A DNA stretch of 64,000 bases from an uncultured Clostridia bacterium (lineage in GTDB: Bacteria > Bacillota > Clostridia > UBA1381): the NCBI GenBank assembly GCA_947631085.1, contig CANRJY010000002.1, positions 124,001-188,000 on the forward strand. The letters run 5' to 3'. This document shows positions 9,949-19,266 of the stretch, in pieces; position 1 is the first letter of the stretch; the number at the start of each line of letters is the position of its first letter. The position numbers and the translations under genes were made by a program. The notes beneath the pieces are model-generated. The model did not search any database. It was not told the origin of the DNA and saw only the letters and a program-made list of their open reading frames with translations.

Positions 9949-12015
9949 TTATCCCTTTTTAGCGTTTTCGATGATCTTATCGGCAACGTTCTGCGGCGCC
10001 TGCTCGTAGCGGGAGAACTCGAACTTGAATATTCCCCTGCCCTGGCTCATGGAGCGAAGGTCGGTAGCGTATTTGAACATCTCCGACATCGGAACCTCCG
10101 CCTCGACCATGTTAAGACCTTCCATATCGCTTTCGCCCATTCCCATAATCTGACCGCGGCGCTTGTTGATATCGCCGATTATATCGCCCATGATGCTCTC
10201 GGGGATATAAACCTTGAGATTTCCGAGAGGCTCGAGGATAACGGGGTCAGCCTTTGAAAGACCATCCTTATACGCGAGTGAAGCCGCGGTTTTGAACGCC
10301 ATTTCCGACGAGTCGACCGGATGGTACGAACCGTCGAGAAGCGTAGCCTTCAGATTAACAACAGGATAACCTGCCAAAACGCCCTTCTGACATGAATCTC
10401 TCAGACCCTTTTCAACCGCGGGGAAGTAGTTCTTCGGAACCGAGCCGCCGAATACCTTCTCCTCGAAAATCATATCCTCGGAAATACCCGGCTCAAACTC
10501 TATCTTAACATGTCCGTACTGACCGTGTCCGCCCGACTGCTTCTTATGCTTTCCTTCAACCGTTACCTTCTTGCGTATCGTCTCGCGGTACGGAACGATC
10601 GGATCTTCGAGTACAACGTCCGCGCCGTACTTCGACTTTAATTTGCTTATGATAACGTCGATATGCTGTTCGCCCTGACCGTTTATCAAAGTTTGCTTTG
10701 TCTCGGAATTGTTCGAGATGCTGAATGTCGGATCCTCCTCGGTGAGCCTTGTAAGACCGCTTACGATTTTTTCCTCGTCGCCCTTTGCCTTCGGCAGAAC
10801 AGCCATAGAAAGCACGGGATCGGGGAACTCAATGCCCGTTAGGATTATGTTCTTGTTTCTGTCGCAGAGCGTGTCGCCCGTCTGCGTCTTGTCGAGCTTC
10901 GCCGTACAGCCTATATCGCCCGCGGTTATCTTGCCCGTTTCAGTCTGCTTTTTACCGCATATCGTGTATACCTTGCCGATTTTTTCGTTTACGCCCTTGT
11001 TCGGATTATAAAGAACGGAATCCCCCTTTATCTCGCCCGAATATACTCTGAACAGCGACATTTTTCCAACATACGGGTCGGCGATAGTCTTGAACACTAT
11101 AGCCGCGGTCGTTTCCTCGGCGCTTTGAACGAGCTCAACCGGCTCTGCAGTGTCGGCAACTCTCGCGATTTCCTCTATTTCCGACGGAGCGGGCAGATAC
11201 TTGCCTATTCCATCCATGAGCGAGCGAACGCCTATATTGTCCTGACCGCTTCCGCAGTAAACGGGATAAATGCTGCCGTCCTTAATACCCTTTCTTATAG
11301 CGCCCTTTATCTCGTCAACGGTGAACTCCTCGCCCTCGAAATATTTAACCATTAATTCCTCGTCGGTGTCCGCTACGGCTTCCATAATCATCTCGCGAAG
11401 CGGAGCGACTGTTTCAGCCATACCCTCGGGAACGTCCATTTCAACTCTGTGCTTGCCGTCGTAGCGGCGCGCCGTCATGTCAACTATATCAACGAAGCCC
11501 TTGAACTCTCCGTCCTCCTGAATCGGATAAACGAATGGAGTTACAGCCTTGCCGAATACGTCTTTCATCTGCTCAAGAACCTTCTGATAATCGGCGTGAT
11601 CATCGTCGATTTTATTTACGAAGAACATCGTCGGGATCCCGCGCGTTTTCGCGTATTTGAACACATGCTCGGTACCTACCGATACGCCGCTTCTGCCGCT
11701 CAGAACGATAAGAGCGGAATCCGCCGCGCGCAAGCCCTCTTTAACTCCGCCGACGAAATCGAAAAATCCCGGCGTGTCGATAATATTATACTTCATATCC
11801 TTCCACTCTATCGGAGCAACCGCCGTAGAAATAGAAAACTGGCGCTTGATCTCCTCGGGGTCATAGTCGGTTGTGGTAGTGCCGTCCATAACCTTGCCGA
11901 ATCTGTCGATAGCGCCGGCATTAAACAGCATAGCCTCCGTAAGCGTTGTCTTGCCGCATTTTCCGTGTCCCATCACGACAACATTACGAATGGCGTTCAT
12001 TTGATAATTTTTCAT
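9949..12015 (-). CDS. Elongation factor G-like GTPase (EF-G paralog)
   Basis: 688 aa, P-loop GHGKCGKTTL, DTPGFFDF, NKID, EF-G domains IV/V (SGGHGQYGHVKIEFEP). Confidence 0.9.
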   Translation of the reverse strand: MKNYQMNAIRNVVVMGHGKCGKTTLTEAMLFNAGAIDRFGKVMDGTTTTDYDPEEIKRQFSISTAVAPIEWKDMKYNIIDTPGFFDFVGGVKEGLRAADSALIVLSGRSGVSVGTEHVFKYAKTRGIPTMFFVNKIDDDHADYQKVLEQMKDVFGKAVTPFVYPIQEDGEFKGFVDIVDMTARRYDGKHRVEMDVPEGMAETVAPLREMIMEAVADTDEELMVKYFEGEEFTVDEIKGAIRKGIKDGSIYPVYCGSGQDNIGVRSLMDGIGKYLPAPSEIEEIARVADTAEPVELVQSAEETTAAIVFKTIADPYVGKMSLFRVYSGEIKGDSVLYNPNKGVNEKIGKVYTICGKKQTETGKITAGDIGCTAKLDKTQTGDTLCDRNKNIILTGIEFPDPVLSMAVLPKAKGDEEKIVSGLTRLTEEDPTFSISNNSETKQTLINGQGEQHIDVIISKLKSKYGADVVLEDPIVPYRETIRKKVTVEGKHKKQSGGHGQYGHVKIEFEPGISEDMIFEEKVFGGSVPKNYFPAVEKGLRDSCQKGVLAGYPVVNLKATLLDGSYHPVDSSEMAFKTAASLAYKDGLSKADPVILEPLGNLKVYIPESIMGDIIGDINKRRGQIMGMGESDMEGLNMVEAEVPMSEMFKYATDLRSMSQGRGIFKFEFSRYEQAPQNVADKIIENAKKG

Positions 12016-12094
12016 TTTATTTCCTCCTTAAACCGAACATAGTCCGGCAATATTCCATATATATTATTTACCCTTATTATATATAAACGAAACA

Positions 12095-12137
12095 TAAAAA
12101 CAACCGTCATATTACAAAAATATAACGGTTGTTTTTT
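12095..12137 (-). terminator. Terminator downstream of the RHH gene (possibly bidirectional)
   Basis: AAAAACAACCGT ... ACGGTTGTTTTTT hairpin. Confidence 0.7.
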
Positions 12138-12165
12138 GTGAAAAATGACGAAAATTCAGTATGTT

Positions 12166-12342
12166 TTACTCGTCCAAATTATCTAAAGCGTACTCTAAAC
12201 ACTGATTTACGACCTTATTGAATGAAATTCCGTTTTTTTCGCTCAATTCCATCAGCTTGTCAAAGCATTCCGGTTTTATACGGATAGTGCGGTTGATAGA
12301 TGATATTTTTTGCGTTTCTTTTTTTATTTTAAGCTTCTCCAT
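12166..12342 (-). CDS. Small ribbon-helix-helix (CopG/Arc-like) DNA-binding protein, 58 aa
   Basis: Not in the ORF track: MEKLKIKKETQKISSINRTIRIKPECFDKLMELSEKNGISFNKVVNQCLEYALDNLDE; RHH-like pattern; AAGGGG RBS. Confidence 0.75.
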   Translation of the reverse strand: MEKLKIKKETQKISSINRTIRIKPECFDKLMELSEKNGISFNKVVNQCLEYALDNLDE

Positions 12343-12427
12343 GTCAATTACCCCTTGAAATTGTATTGTGTAATTGTATTATTTATTAAGAAATTATTAA
12401 TTTTTTAATATTTTTTTAATAATTACG

Positions 12428-12456
12428 TTGACAATCAGTAAAAATGGTGCTATAAT
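12428..12456 (+). promoter_or_regulatory. SigA-type promoter for the stalk-protein operon
   Basis: TTGACA-17 nt-TATAAT with extended TGc. Confidence 0.8.
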
Positions 12457-12462
12457 ATTATT

Positions 12463-12492
12463 ACAAAGTTGTTAATAATTTAATAACTTTGT
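12463..12492 (+). promoter_or_regulatory. Inverted repeat just after the predicted start site (operator or 5' hairpin)
   Basis: ACAAAGTTGTTAA taat TTAATAACTTTGT, 12/13 complementary. Confidence 0.55.
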
Positions 12493-12622
12493 AACTAATT
12501 TCGATATAAAGGAGATGATGCCTATGAAAAGCGGCTGATTATGTAAACAACACATAAATTTTTGGAGATATGTATGAAGAAGGGAGAAAATCGTTATGAA
12601 AAACAATACTGCATTTAAGTGA

Positions 12623-12736
12623 ATGAAACTGTTTATTTGTACTCAAAACCGACCGAATATGCGCGAGCTGCTGATTTTTTTGACAGCCGAAAACGCGGAA
12701 CCGAAGGAAAAGAATTTGAAATTCAAAAAGAATTAA
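12623..12736 (+). CDS. Putative 37-aa small ORF, hypothetical
   Basis: MKLFICTQNRPNMRELLIFLTAENAEPKEKNLKFKKN; ATG abuts the TGA of an upstream 8-codon ORF (MKNNTAFK) preceded by AGGGAG. Confidence 0.35.
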   Translation: MKLFICTQNRPNMRELLIFLTAENAEPKEKNLKFKKN

Positions 12737-12751
12737 AAGGAGTGAGTTACA

Positions 12752-13756
12752 ATGAAAAAAGCGGTTACATTCATAATAACAATAATGGCGGCTATGTCGG
12801 TTTGCGCCGCGGCGTATGCGGCAGACGCCGGAAATATTGCAAGGCTCGTCGAAGAAAAAGCTCCCGCGGAGGACAAGCCCGAAGCGTCCGAAACGCCCGC
12901 AGCTACGGCGGAACCGACGGCTCAGACGAAAAAATTTATAGTGAAATCGGTCAACGGAAGCGTGGAAATATCGGCTGACGGGAAAACCGTAATTTTTCCC
13001 GACGCGAAGCCGTTTATTGACGAAAACGGACGCACTCAAATACCGGTGCGCGCCGTAACCGAAGCTCTTGACGCGGCGGTAAACTGGAACGACGCGGAAC
13101 AGGTTGTTACAATAAAAAAAGACGGTCTGCTTCTCACTCTGAAAATAGGCTCAGATATAATGACCGTCAACGGCAGACAAATAAAAATGGACACATCTGC
13201 GGTTATTATTGACGACCGTACATATGTGCCGCTGCGTTATATCGCGGAGGCTTTGGGTATGAGCGTCGAATGGGAGAGCAATACCCTGCCCGAAACCACG
13301 CCCGCTCCCGACAGCGATTTCGGCGGCGAAATAATTCTCCCTCCATATACAGGTGATCTGACAATACCGGAGGACTATATAATTGACGCAAACCTTATAG
13401 GAATTTCATGTTTTGAAGGCTTGAGATATAACATGACCTTCGACGAAGCGGCGGCATTTATCAATCCGGAATACGGATATGTAAATGAACCCGATACGTC
13501 GCATAAAACGGTTATGTATAATATAGGAGCCGGAAAATATGTCACACTCATATTTGTCAGCACAGACAGCGATTATCGCCTGACGGAGGCGAGAAGAATA
13601 AGCCGCAGCGGCGAAACTAAAACATATGCCTGGAACGATGACGGCAGCCTGAAGCTTTACGAAAGCGCTTATGACGATAACGCTTCCGGCACAGCCGACA
13701 AGGTTCCCTCCGGCGGTTTCGGCGCGGCAGCTTCCGGCGCGGCGGATAAAGCTTAG
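12752..13756 (+). CDS. Secreted copper amine oxidase N-terminal-like (stalk) domain protein
   Basis: 334 aa, signal peptide, KPFIDENGRTQIPVRAVTEALDAAVNWNDAEQVVTI ... DDRTYVPLRYIAEALGMSVEW. Confidence 0.85.
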   Translation: MKKAVTFIITIMAAMSVCAAAYAADAGNIARLVEEKAPAEDKPEASETPAATAEPTAQTKKFIVKSVNGSVEISADGKTVIFPDAKPFIDENGRTQIPVRAVTEALDAAVNWNDAEQVVTIKKDGLLLTLKIGSDIMTVNGRQIKMDTSAVIIDDRTYVPLRYIAEALGMSVEWESNTLPETTPAPDSDFGGEIILPPYTGDLTIPEDYIIDANLIGISCFEGLRYNMTFDEAAAFINPEYGYVNEPDTSHKTVMYNIGAGKYVTLIFVSTDSDYRLTEARRISRSGETKTYAWNDDGSLKLYESAYDDNASGTADKVPSGGFGAAASGAADKA

Positions 13757-13795
13757 GAAAACCGATAAGCGCAAAAAGGATAGGAGGAAACGATT

Positions 13796-13903
13796 ATGAT
13801 AAGTGTAATTTCTTTTATAGTAGCTGTGATAACCGCCGTAACGATGGGCGGCACGGTAAACGCCGACGAGGACGAGCCGTCCGATATAAATTTCGGGGAT
13901 TGA
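13796..13903 (+). CDS. 35-aa secreted/membrane micropeptide, hypothetical
   Basis: MISVISFIVAVITAVTMGGTVNADEDEPSDINFGD; strong RBS TAGGAGGAA; followed by a terminator. Confidence 0.6.
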   Translation: MISVISFIVAVITAVTMGGTVNADEDEPSDINFGD

Positions 13904-13953
13904 TATCACTCATATCGGTCGGCGGTATATAAAATTTAATAAAGGGTTGAGAG

Positions 13954-13992
13954 TTTTCAGGCGGTCTGTTTCGGACCGTCTGAAATTTTTTG
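13954..13992 (+). terminator. Rho-independent terminator
   Basis: TTTCAGGCGGTC tgtttc GGACCGTCTGAAA + T6. Confidence 0.85.
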
Positions 13993-13993
13993 A

Positions 13994-14176
13994 AAGGGCA
14001 AAACCAATCTGTACCGCGCGCTGATTTCGCGCTCGGAGTACAAAAACGAGCTGACGCGCGAGTTTCTCGACGAGATCCACCACGGCTCAAAACACAGCCT
14101 GTTCGCCGCGTTATACGGAGGATACTGTCGGAGCGGCTTTCTTTGTTGTTTACTTTTTACTGTTACTGAGTTTTGA
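13994..14176 (+). pseudogene. Gene remnant without start codon
   Basis: Open frame KGKTNLYRALISRSEYKNELTREFLDEIHHGSKHSLFAALYGGYC..., coding-like composition, no ATG/RBS, sits after a terminator. Confidence 0.4.
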
Positions 14177-14385
14177 CGTTGAATATATCAATTATGTAAG
14201 CATTATTGTACTTTTTCCACTATCGGCATAAATTTACGCAATAAATTTCTACATTTTCTACAAGCAAAATCACTGAATTTATCTTGTATTTTCGCTCAAC
14301 TGTGCTATAATAAATTGTAATTAAGAAGTAATTAAAGAAGTAAATACTTTCGGCTAATGAAAATATATAAAAGGAGGCACACAAA

Positions 14386-15633
14386 ATGGAAGAAAAACAA
14401 GATTTAAGAGAACAAACAAATCCGATATACAACACGGCGAAAGCCGTTCTGCTGCATTACTGCATAGCGGGCGATAAGGACGCGCCGGTATTGGCGAAAA
14501 AACTTGGTATAGACGCCGACTCGCTTATCGGAACGGAGGAACAGAAGGTGGCGCTCAGCCTTGAACTGACCTTATTGCTGGAATCGCGTTTCCGCTCAAC
14601 AAACAAAATTGCAGGCAATTATAAAAACAGCACAGTTTTAGACATTCCGTGCGGATATGCGCCGCGGGCGCTATGTGAAACGTTTAGGGATATGCGTTAC
14701 ATAGGCTGCGATTTGCCTATCGTAACGGACGAGATTGCGCCGGTTATCGGTGAAATCTGCGCCGAACGCGGAATAAAGGACACGGAGTACCACAGTGCGG
14801 ACGCGACGAATTACCGTTCGCTTCGTGACGCGCTCAACACGGTTGACGGAGAAATTACCATATTAACCGACGGACTGCTCACATATTTCAGCAACTCCGA
14901 GCTTACCGAGCTTTGCACGAATATCCGCCGTTTGCTCAAGGAGTTCGGCGGTCGATGGATAACGTCCGATCCGGACATGAACCCGCTGTTCATGGCGGCG
15001 CTTAAGGCTGTCCACGGTAAAGCGGCGTTCGAGGATTTGATAAAGACTATGGATGTATACTCCGAGAAGTCGGACACAAACATAGAGGTGCAGAACATGA
15101 CCGTTTTGGCGTACGATTACGAAAACAGCATGAAAACGGTAACGGATTTCCTGCGCTCGGTAGGCTTAAAATGGGAGCGCGTTCCGATGTCTAATTATAT
15201 AACGGAGATCCACAGCCTCGCGGATTATTCCGACGAAGTAAAAATGGATTATATAAAATCGCTTGAAAATGTATACATCTGGATTTTCACGCCCGACGAG
15301 GACTACAAAGAAACAGAGGAAAACTATGATAGCGACAGCTTCGGCGTTAAAGCAAAGGCGCACGGCGGCAAAATGGAGATAACGCTGCGCGGCAGACTCG
15401 ATTCGATAACTGCACCGGAGCTGCTGGGAATTTATGAAAAAACAACGGCTGCGGAAAAGGTTGAAAAAATCGTCGTTGACGCGTCCGAGCTCGAATATAT
15501 TTCGTCGGCGGGACTGCGCGTGCTGCTTATTATGATTAAGCAGGTTGGAAACGGCAATCTCGCCGTCACCGGACAAAACGAAGCGGTTCAGACTATCTTC
15601 GACCAAACGGGATTTGCCGATTTGATAGCATAA
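14386..15633 (+). CDS. Class I SAM-dependent methyltransferase (LCM-like) fused to a C-terminal STAS domain
   Basis: VLDIPCGYAPRALCETFRDMRYIGCDLP (motif I) and KMEITLRGRLDSITAPELL...VVDASELEYISSAGLRVLLIMIKQ (STAS). Confidence 0.8.
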   Translation: MEEKQDLREQTNPIYNTAKAVLLHYCIAGDKDAPVLAKKLGIDADSLIGTEEQKVALSLELTLLLESRFRSTNKIAGNYKNSTVLDIPCGYAPRALCETFRDMRYIGCDLPIVTDEIAPVIGEICAERGIKDTEYHSADATNYRSLRDALNTVDGEITILTDGLLTYFSNSELTELCTNIRRLLKEFGGRWITSDPDMNPLFMAALKAVHGKAAFEDLIKTMDVYSEKSDTNIEVQNMTVLAYDYENSMKTVTDFLRSVGLKWERVPMSNYITEIHSLADYSDEVKMDYIKSLENVYIWIFTPDEDYKETEENYDSDSFGVKAKAHGGKMEITLRGRLDSITAPELLGIYEKTTAAEKVEKIVVDASELEYISSAGLRVLLIMIKQVGNGNLAVTGQNEAVQTIFDQTGFADLIA

Positions 15634-15699
15634 TTTCCACAGACAAACCAAATATTTAATTATAAAAGCAGGAGTTATAAAATACGATACGCTCTTTTG

Positions 15700-17355
15700 T
15701 TATCTGTATTTTCCGAACAGCTCCGCTACCGTATCATAGGCGATTTTCGGGCGGCGGTACTCGTCTACCACGCCTTTGTTGTTGTGGCAGCGCGCGCGGC
15801 TTTGAAACCAGTCCCCCTCCTCGGTTACGCGACAGTCGGCAAACTGCCACACAAATACGCCGCTTATTCTGTCATCGTTCATATATACTTCAAGATTATC
15901 ACGAATTATATCGGACTGCCCTTCCTCGCTCCATTTGCAGCGCGTTCTGTCGCGGTATCCGTAAATCGCCGCCGCGCCAAGCTCGCTTACTATAACCGGC
16001 TTGTTTTCGCCGCCGGATTTGTATATCCAGTCCAATTCCTCGTTATTTCTTTCGGCTATATCGCAGTCTATATACCAGTTTGAATACATATTAAACGACA
16101 CTATATCGGGCAAATCGAGACAAATATCGGTAAAGTGGCGGCAGGTAGCAGAAGTGGTCGGACGGGTTTTATCCATTGACTTTATCTGCCCGTACTGCTT
16201 TTTATACATTTGCCTGCCCTCGTCCGTTTCCGACGCGCACTCGTTTAAAATGCCCCAGATTATGATTGACGGGTGGTTATAATGATTTTCAATCATTTCG
16301 CGTATGCAGTCCTCGCACTGACGCTCAAAATTCGGATTTTGCATATCCTTTAAGCCGAGCCCGCGCGCGTGATTTTCCTCCCAAACCATTATTCCGCGCT
16401 CGTCGCAAAGGTCGAGAAAGCGCTCGTCGTTCGGGTAGTGACAAGTGCGCACGGCGTTCGCGTTCGCCGCCTGCATCAAGTCCATATCCTGAACCATATG
16501 CTGCACCGATACCGCGCAGCCGTCTACGGCGTAATCCTCGTGGCGGTTGAAGCCTTTCATATATACGGGCTTATCGTTTATAAAAATTTTTGCGTCTCTC
16601 ACCTCGACCGTTCGGAAGCCCACGCGCTCGATCAAATCGTCTGTCGGCACGCCGTTTATGAAAATCTCCGATGTGAGCTCGTACAAATTCGGTTCTCCCA
16701 CGAACCACGGCTTTATGCCGTCAAAATCCTGTTCGAACGCCACGGTCGTCCCCGACGCGGCGGGTATTTCCGCTTCACGCTCCGCTTCTGCGCCTGCGAG
16801 AGCGGTTTTTACCGTAACGGTTTTTGCGGTCTCGGATAAATTTTTTATCATAACCTCGGTTTCGGCGCTCCATTTGCCGTCTTTGAGCGACGGCGTGAAG
16901 CGTATGCGCTCTATGTAAACGTCAGGCAGATACTCAAGCGCTGCCGAACGCGTTATCCCGCCGTATGTGTAATAATCGTTCGGAATATGCAGCGCGCTGC
17001 TCTCGCCAAAGGAATTATCCACATCGACACGCAGCTCATGCGCGCCCTCGTTTACATTTTTCACGACCGCCGAAAACGGCGTGAACGCATTATAGTGATG
17101 CGTTATTTTCTCCCCGTCGAGGTACACGTCCGCGGTATGGCTAACGCCCTTAAATTCAAGGCGGATATTGCCGGATTTTTTTATGTTTATCGTTTTTTTA
17201 TATGTTCCCCGTCCGCGGTAATTGAGCAGATCGGGGTGCTGCTCCCAGCAGGCGGGAACAGGAAGCCTGTAGGTTTTTCCGCCGGCTGTGAAATCCCACA
17301 TTCCGTCAAGCTCCCGCGTTTCTCTTATTTTGTGCGTGTCAAACAAACGAATCAT
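15700..17355 (-). CDS. Glycoside hydrolase family 2 (beta-glucuronidase/galactosidase-like)
   Basis: 551 aa, MKGFNRHEDYAVDG, NAVRTCHYPNDERFLDLCDERGIMVWEE, WGILNECAS, VSELGA. Confidence 0.9.
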   Translation of the reverse strand: MIRLFDTHKIRETRELDGMWDFTAGGKTYRLPVPACWEQHPDLLNYRGRGTYKKTINIKKSGNIRLEFKGVSHTADVYLDGEKITHHYNAFTPFSAVVKNVNEGAHELRVDVDNSFGESSALHIPNDYYTYGGITRSAALEYLPDVYIERIRFTPSLKDGKWSAETEVMIKNLSETAKTVTVKTALAGAEAEREAEIPAASGTTVAFEQDFDGIKPWFVGEPNLYELTSEIFINGVPTDDLIERVGFRTVEVRDAKIFINDKPVYMKGFNRHEDYAVDGCAVSVQHMVQDMDLMQAANANAVRTCHYPNDERFLDLCDERGIMVWEENHARGLGLKDMQNPNFERQCEDCIREMIENHYNHPSIIIWGILNECASETDEGRQMYKKQYGQIKSMDKTRPTTSATCRHFTDICLDLPDIVSFNMYSNWYIDCDIAERNNEELDWIYKSGGENKPVIVSELGAAAIYGYRDRTRCKWSEEGQSDIIRDNLEVYMNDDRISGVFVWQFADCRVTEEGDWFQSRARCHNNKGVVDEYRRPKIAYDTVAELFGKYR

Positions 17356-17370
17356 AATTTTCCTCCTGTT

Positions 17371-18348
17371 TTACGGGTTTTTAAGCTCAATTTTTCCGTC
17401 CATTCCGTCAGTGCAGCTGATTTCATTTTCGGTGTTTATAAAAATCGCTTCAAAGTCATTATGTTCTTTTCGGTATTGCTCCGCTTTCTCGGCGCCCATT
17501 ACGAACAGCGCGGTCGACAGCGCATCCGCACGCGTCGGGTCGCTGCAGATTACGGAAACGGACGTCAGTCCGCTTTCCGCCGGACAGCCTGTCAACGGGT
17601 CGATTATATGATGATATTTCCTGCCGTTTTCCTCAAACACCTGCTCGTATGAACCCGATGTGGACATACACTCATCCGAAATCGTTACCACCGCAATATA
17701 TTCGTCGGGATTTTGCGGGTCGGCAAGCCCTATCGTCCAGCCGGAGCCGTCCGGCTTCTTCCCTATCGCCCGAATCGTGCTGCCGAACGAGACAAGCGCC
17801 GATTCTACTCCGCACTTTCGCAGCACATCCGCCGCCGCTTCGCTTGCGTAGCCTTTAGCTATGCCTCCCAAATCAAGCTTGGCTCCGTTTTTGAGCGTAA
17901 CGTGCGTTCCGTCAAGCGAGACATTTTCATAGCCCACATATTTCAGAGCCTCGGATATTTCTCCGTCCGAGGGTACGCGGTATTTCTGCCCGAAAAAGCC
18001 CCATGCATCCATCAGCGGCGTAACTGTGGGGTCAAACGCGCCGTCAGCGGAACGGCTTATATCGAGCGCGGTTTTGATGACCTCGGCGGTTTCCGTGCTG
18101 ACGTCTCCCGAGCCCGACTCGTTGAGCGGATAAATATCGCCGTTTTCGTTTGAGCGCGACATGAGCTTATCGAGCCTGTAAATTTCCTCTTCCGCGCTCT
18201 CGATTCCGGCCGCGGCGTTTTTACCGTAGGCGGTTACGGTCACTGCTGTATCCATCGCGTATATCGTTTTCCGCTCCGGCGTATTCGCGCACGAACAAAG
18301 CGCCGCGCATAAAAGCGCGCTCAGCGCGGCTATTCCAATTTTTTTCAT
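17371..18348 (-). CDS. apbE: FAD:protein FMN transferase (ApbE), lipoprotein
   Basis: AMDTAVTVTAYG, LDLGGIAKGYASE, HHIIDPLTGCPAESGLTSV; start set at MKKIGIAAL. Confidence 0.9.
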   Translation of the reverse strand: MKKIGIAALSALLCAALCSCANTPERKTIYAMDTAVTVTAYGKNAAAGIESAEEEIYRLDKLMSRSNENGDIYPLNESGSGDVSTETAEVIKTALDISRSADGAFDPTVTPLMDAWGFFGQKYRVPSDGEISEALKYVGYENVSLDGTHVTLKNGAKLDLGGIAKGYASEAAADVLRKCGVESALVSFGSTIRAIGKKPDGSGWTIGLADPQNPDEYIAVVTISDECMSTSGSYEQVFEENGRKYHHIIDPLTGCPAESGLTSVSVICSDPTRADALSTALFVMGAEKAEQYRKEHNDFEAIFINTENEISCTDGMDGKIELKNP

Positions 18349-18365
18349 TTCTGACTCCTTTAACG

Positions 18366-18392
18366 AAAAACCACTCAATTTGAGTGGTTTTT
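18366..18392 (-). terminator. Terminator after rnfB
   Basis: AAAAACCACTC aattt GAGTGGTTTTT. Confidence 0.7.
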
Positions 18393-18402
18393 CACTGTTT
18401 CA

Positions 18403-19257
18403 TTATGATACCGCCGCTTCCTCGGGCTGCTCAACAACAGGCTTCGCGCCCGGGCGCGGTTCGGAATGAATTACTCCGCGCGGACACTTTTTAGCGCAAA
18501 GTCCGCAGTTTTTGCACTTATCATAATCTATTATCGCATGATTGTTCACAACATGAATAGCGTCAAAATTGCACGCCTTCTCGCAGAGATGGCAGCCGAT
18601 ACAGCCCTTCTTGCAGTACTGGTTCACGAACTTGCCCGTTTCGGGGTTCGAGCAAAGCACCCAGTGTCTCTGATTTTTCGGAACGAGCTGAATAAGTCCC
18701 TTCGGACATGATTTTACGCACTTGCCGCACGCCTGACACTTATCGCCGTCGATCACCGCTACTCCGTCAACGATGCTTATCGCGCCGAACTGACACTCGC
18801 TTACGCAGTGACCGAGCCCCAAACAGCCGCTCGCGCAGCGCTTTAAGCCGCCCGCGAATTTTGACGCCGCGATACAGTCGTCTATGCCCTCGTAGTCGTA
18901 TTTATAAACCGCGTTTGCGCAGTCGCCGCCGCACATAACGCGCGCAACGACCTCCTCTACCTCGCCGGCTTCAGTCCCCATAATATCGGCTATTTTCGCC
19001 GCGACAGGGGCTTTTCCGACGGTACAGCCGTTTACCGGAGCTTCGCCGCTTGTGACAGCGTCCGCGTATGCCGCGCAGCCCGCGTAGCCGCACGAGCCGC
19101 AGTTCGCGCCCGGAAGCACCGCTATTATCTGCTCCGTCCGCTCATCGACCTTGACCGCGAACACGTGCGCCGCGAACGCGAGAAGCAGTCCGAAAACAAG
19201 ACCTGTTCCGCCAACGACGCATACGGGTATGATTATACTTGTTATATCCATTATCAT
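18403..19257 (-). CDS. rnfB: RnfABCDGE electron transport complex subunit B
   Basis: 284 aa, LPGANCGSCGYAGC, two ferredoxin-type 4Fe-4S clusters. Confidence 0.95.
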   Translation of the reverse strand: MIMDITSIIIPVCVVGGTGLVFGLLLAFAAHVFAVKVDERTEQIIAVLPGANCGSCGYAGCAAYADAVTSGEAPVNGCTVGKAPVAAKIADIMGTEAGEVEEVVARVMCGGDCANAVYKYDYEGIDDCIAASKFAGGLKRCASGCLGLGHCVSECQFGAISIVDGVAVIDGDKCQACGKCVKSCPKGLIQLVPKNQRHWVLCSNPETGKFVNQYCKKGCIGCHLCEKACNFDAIHVVNNHAIIDYDKCKNCGLCAKKCPRGVIHSEPRPGAKPVVEQPEEAAVS

Positions 19258-19266
19258 TACCCTCCT

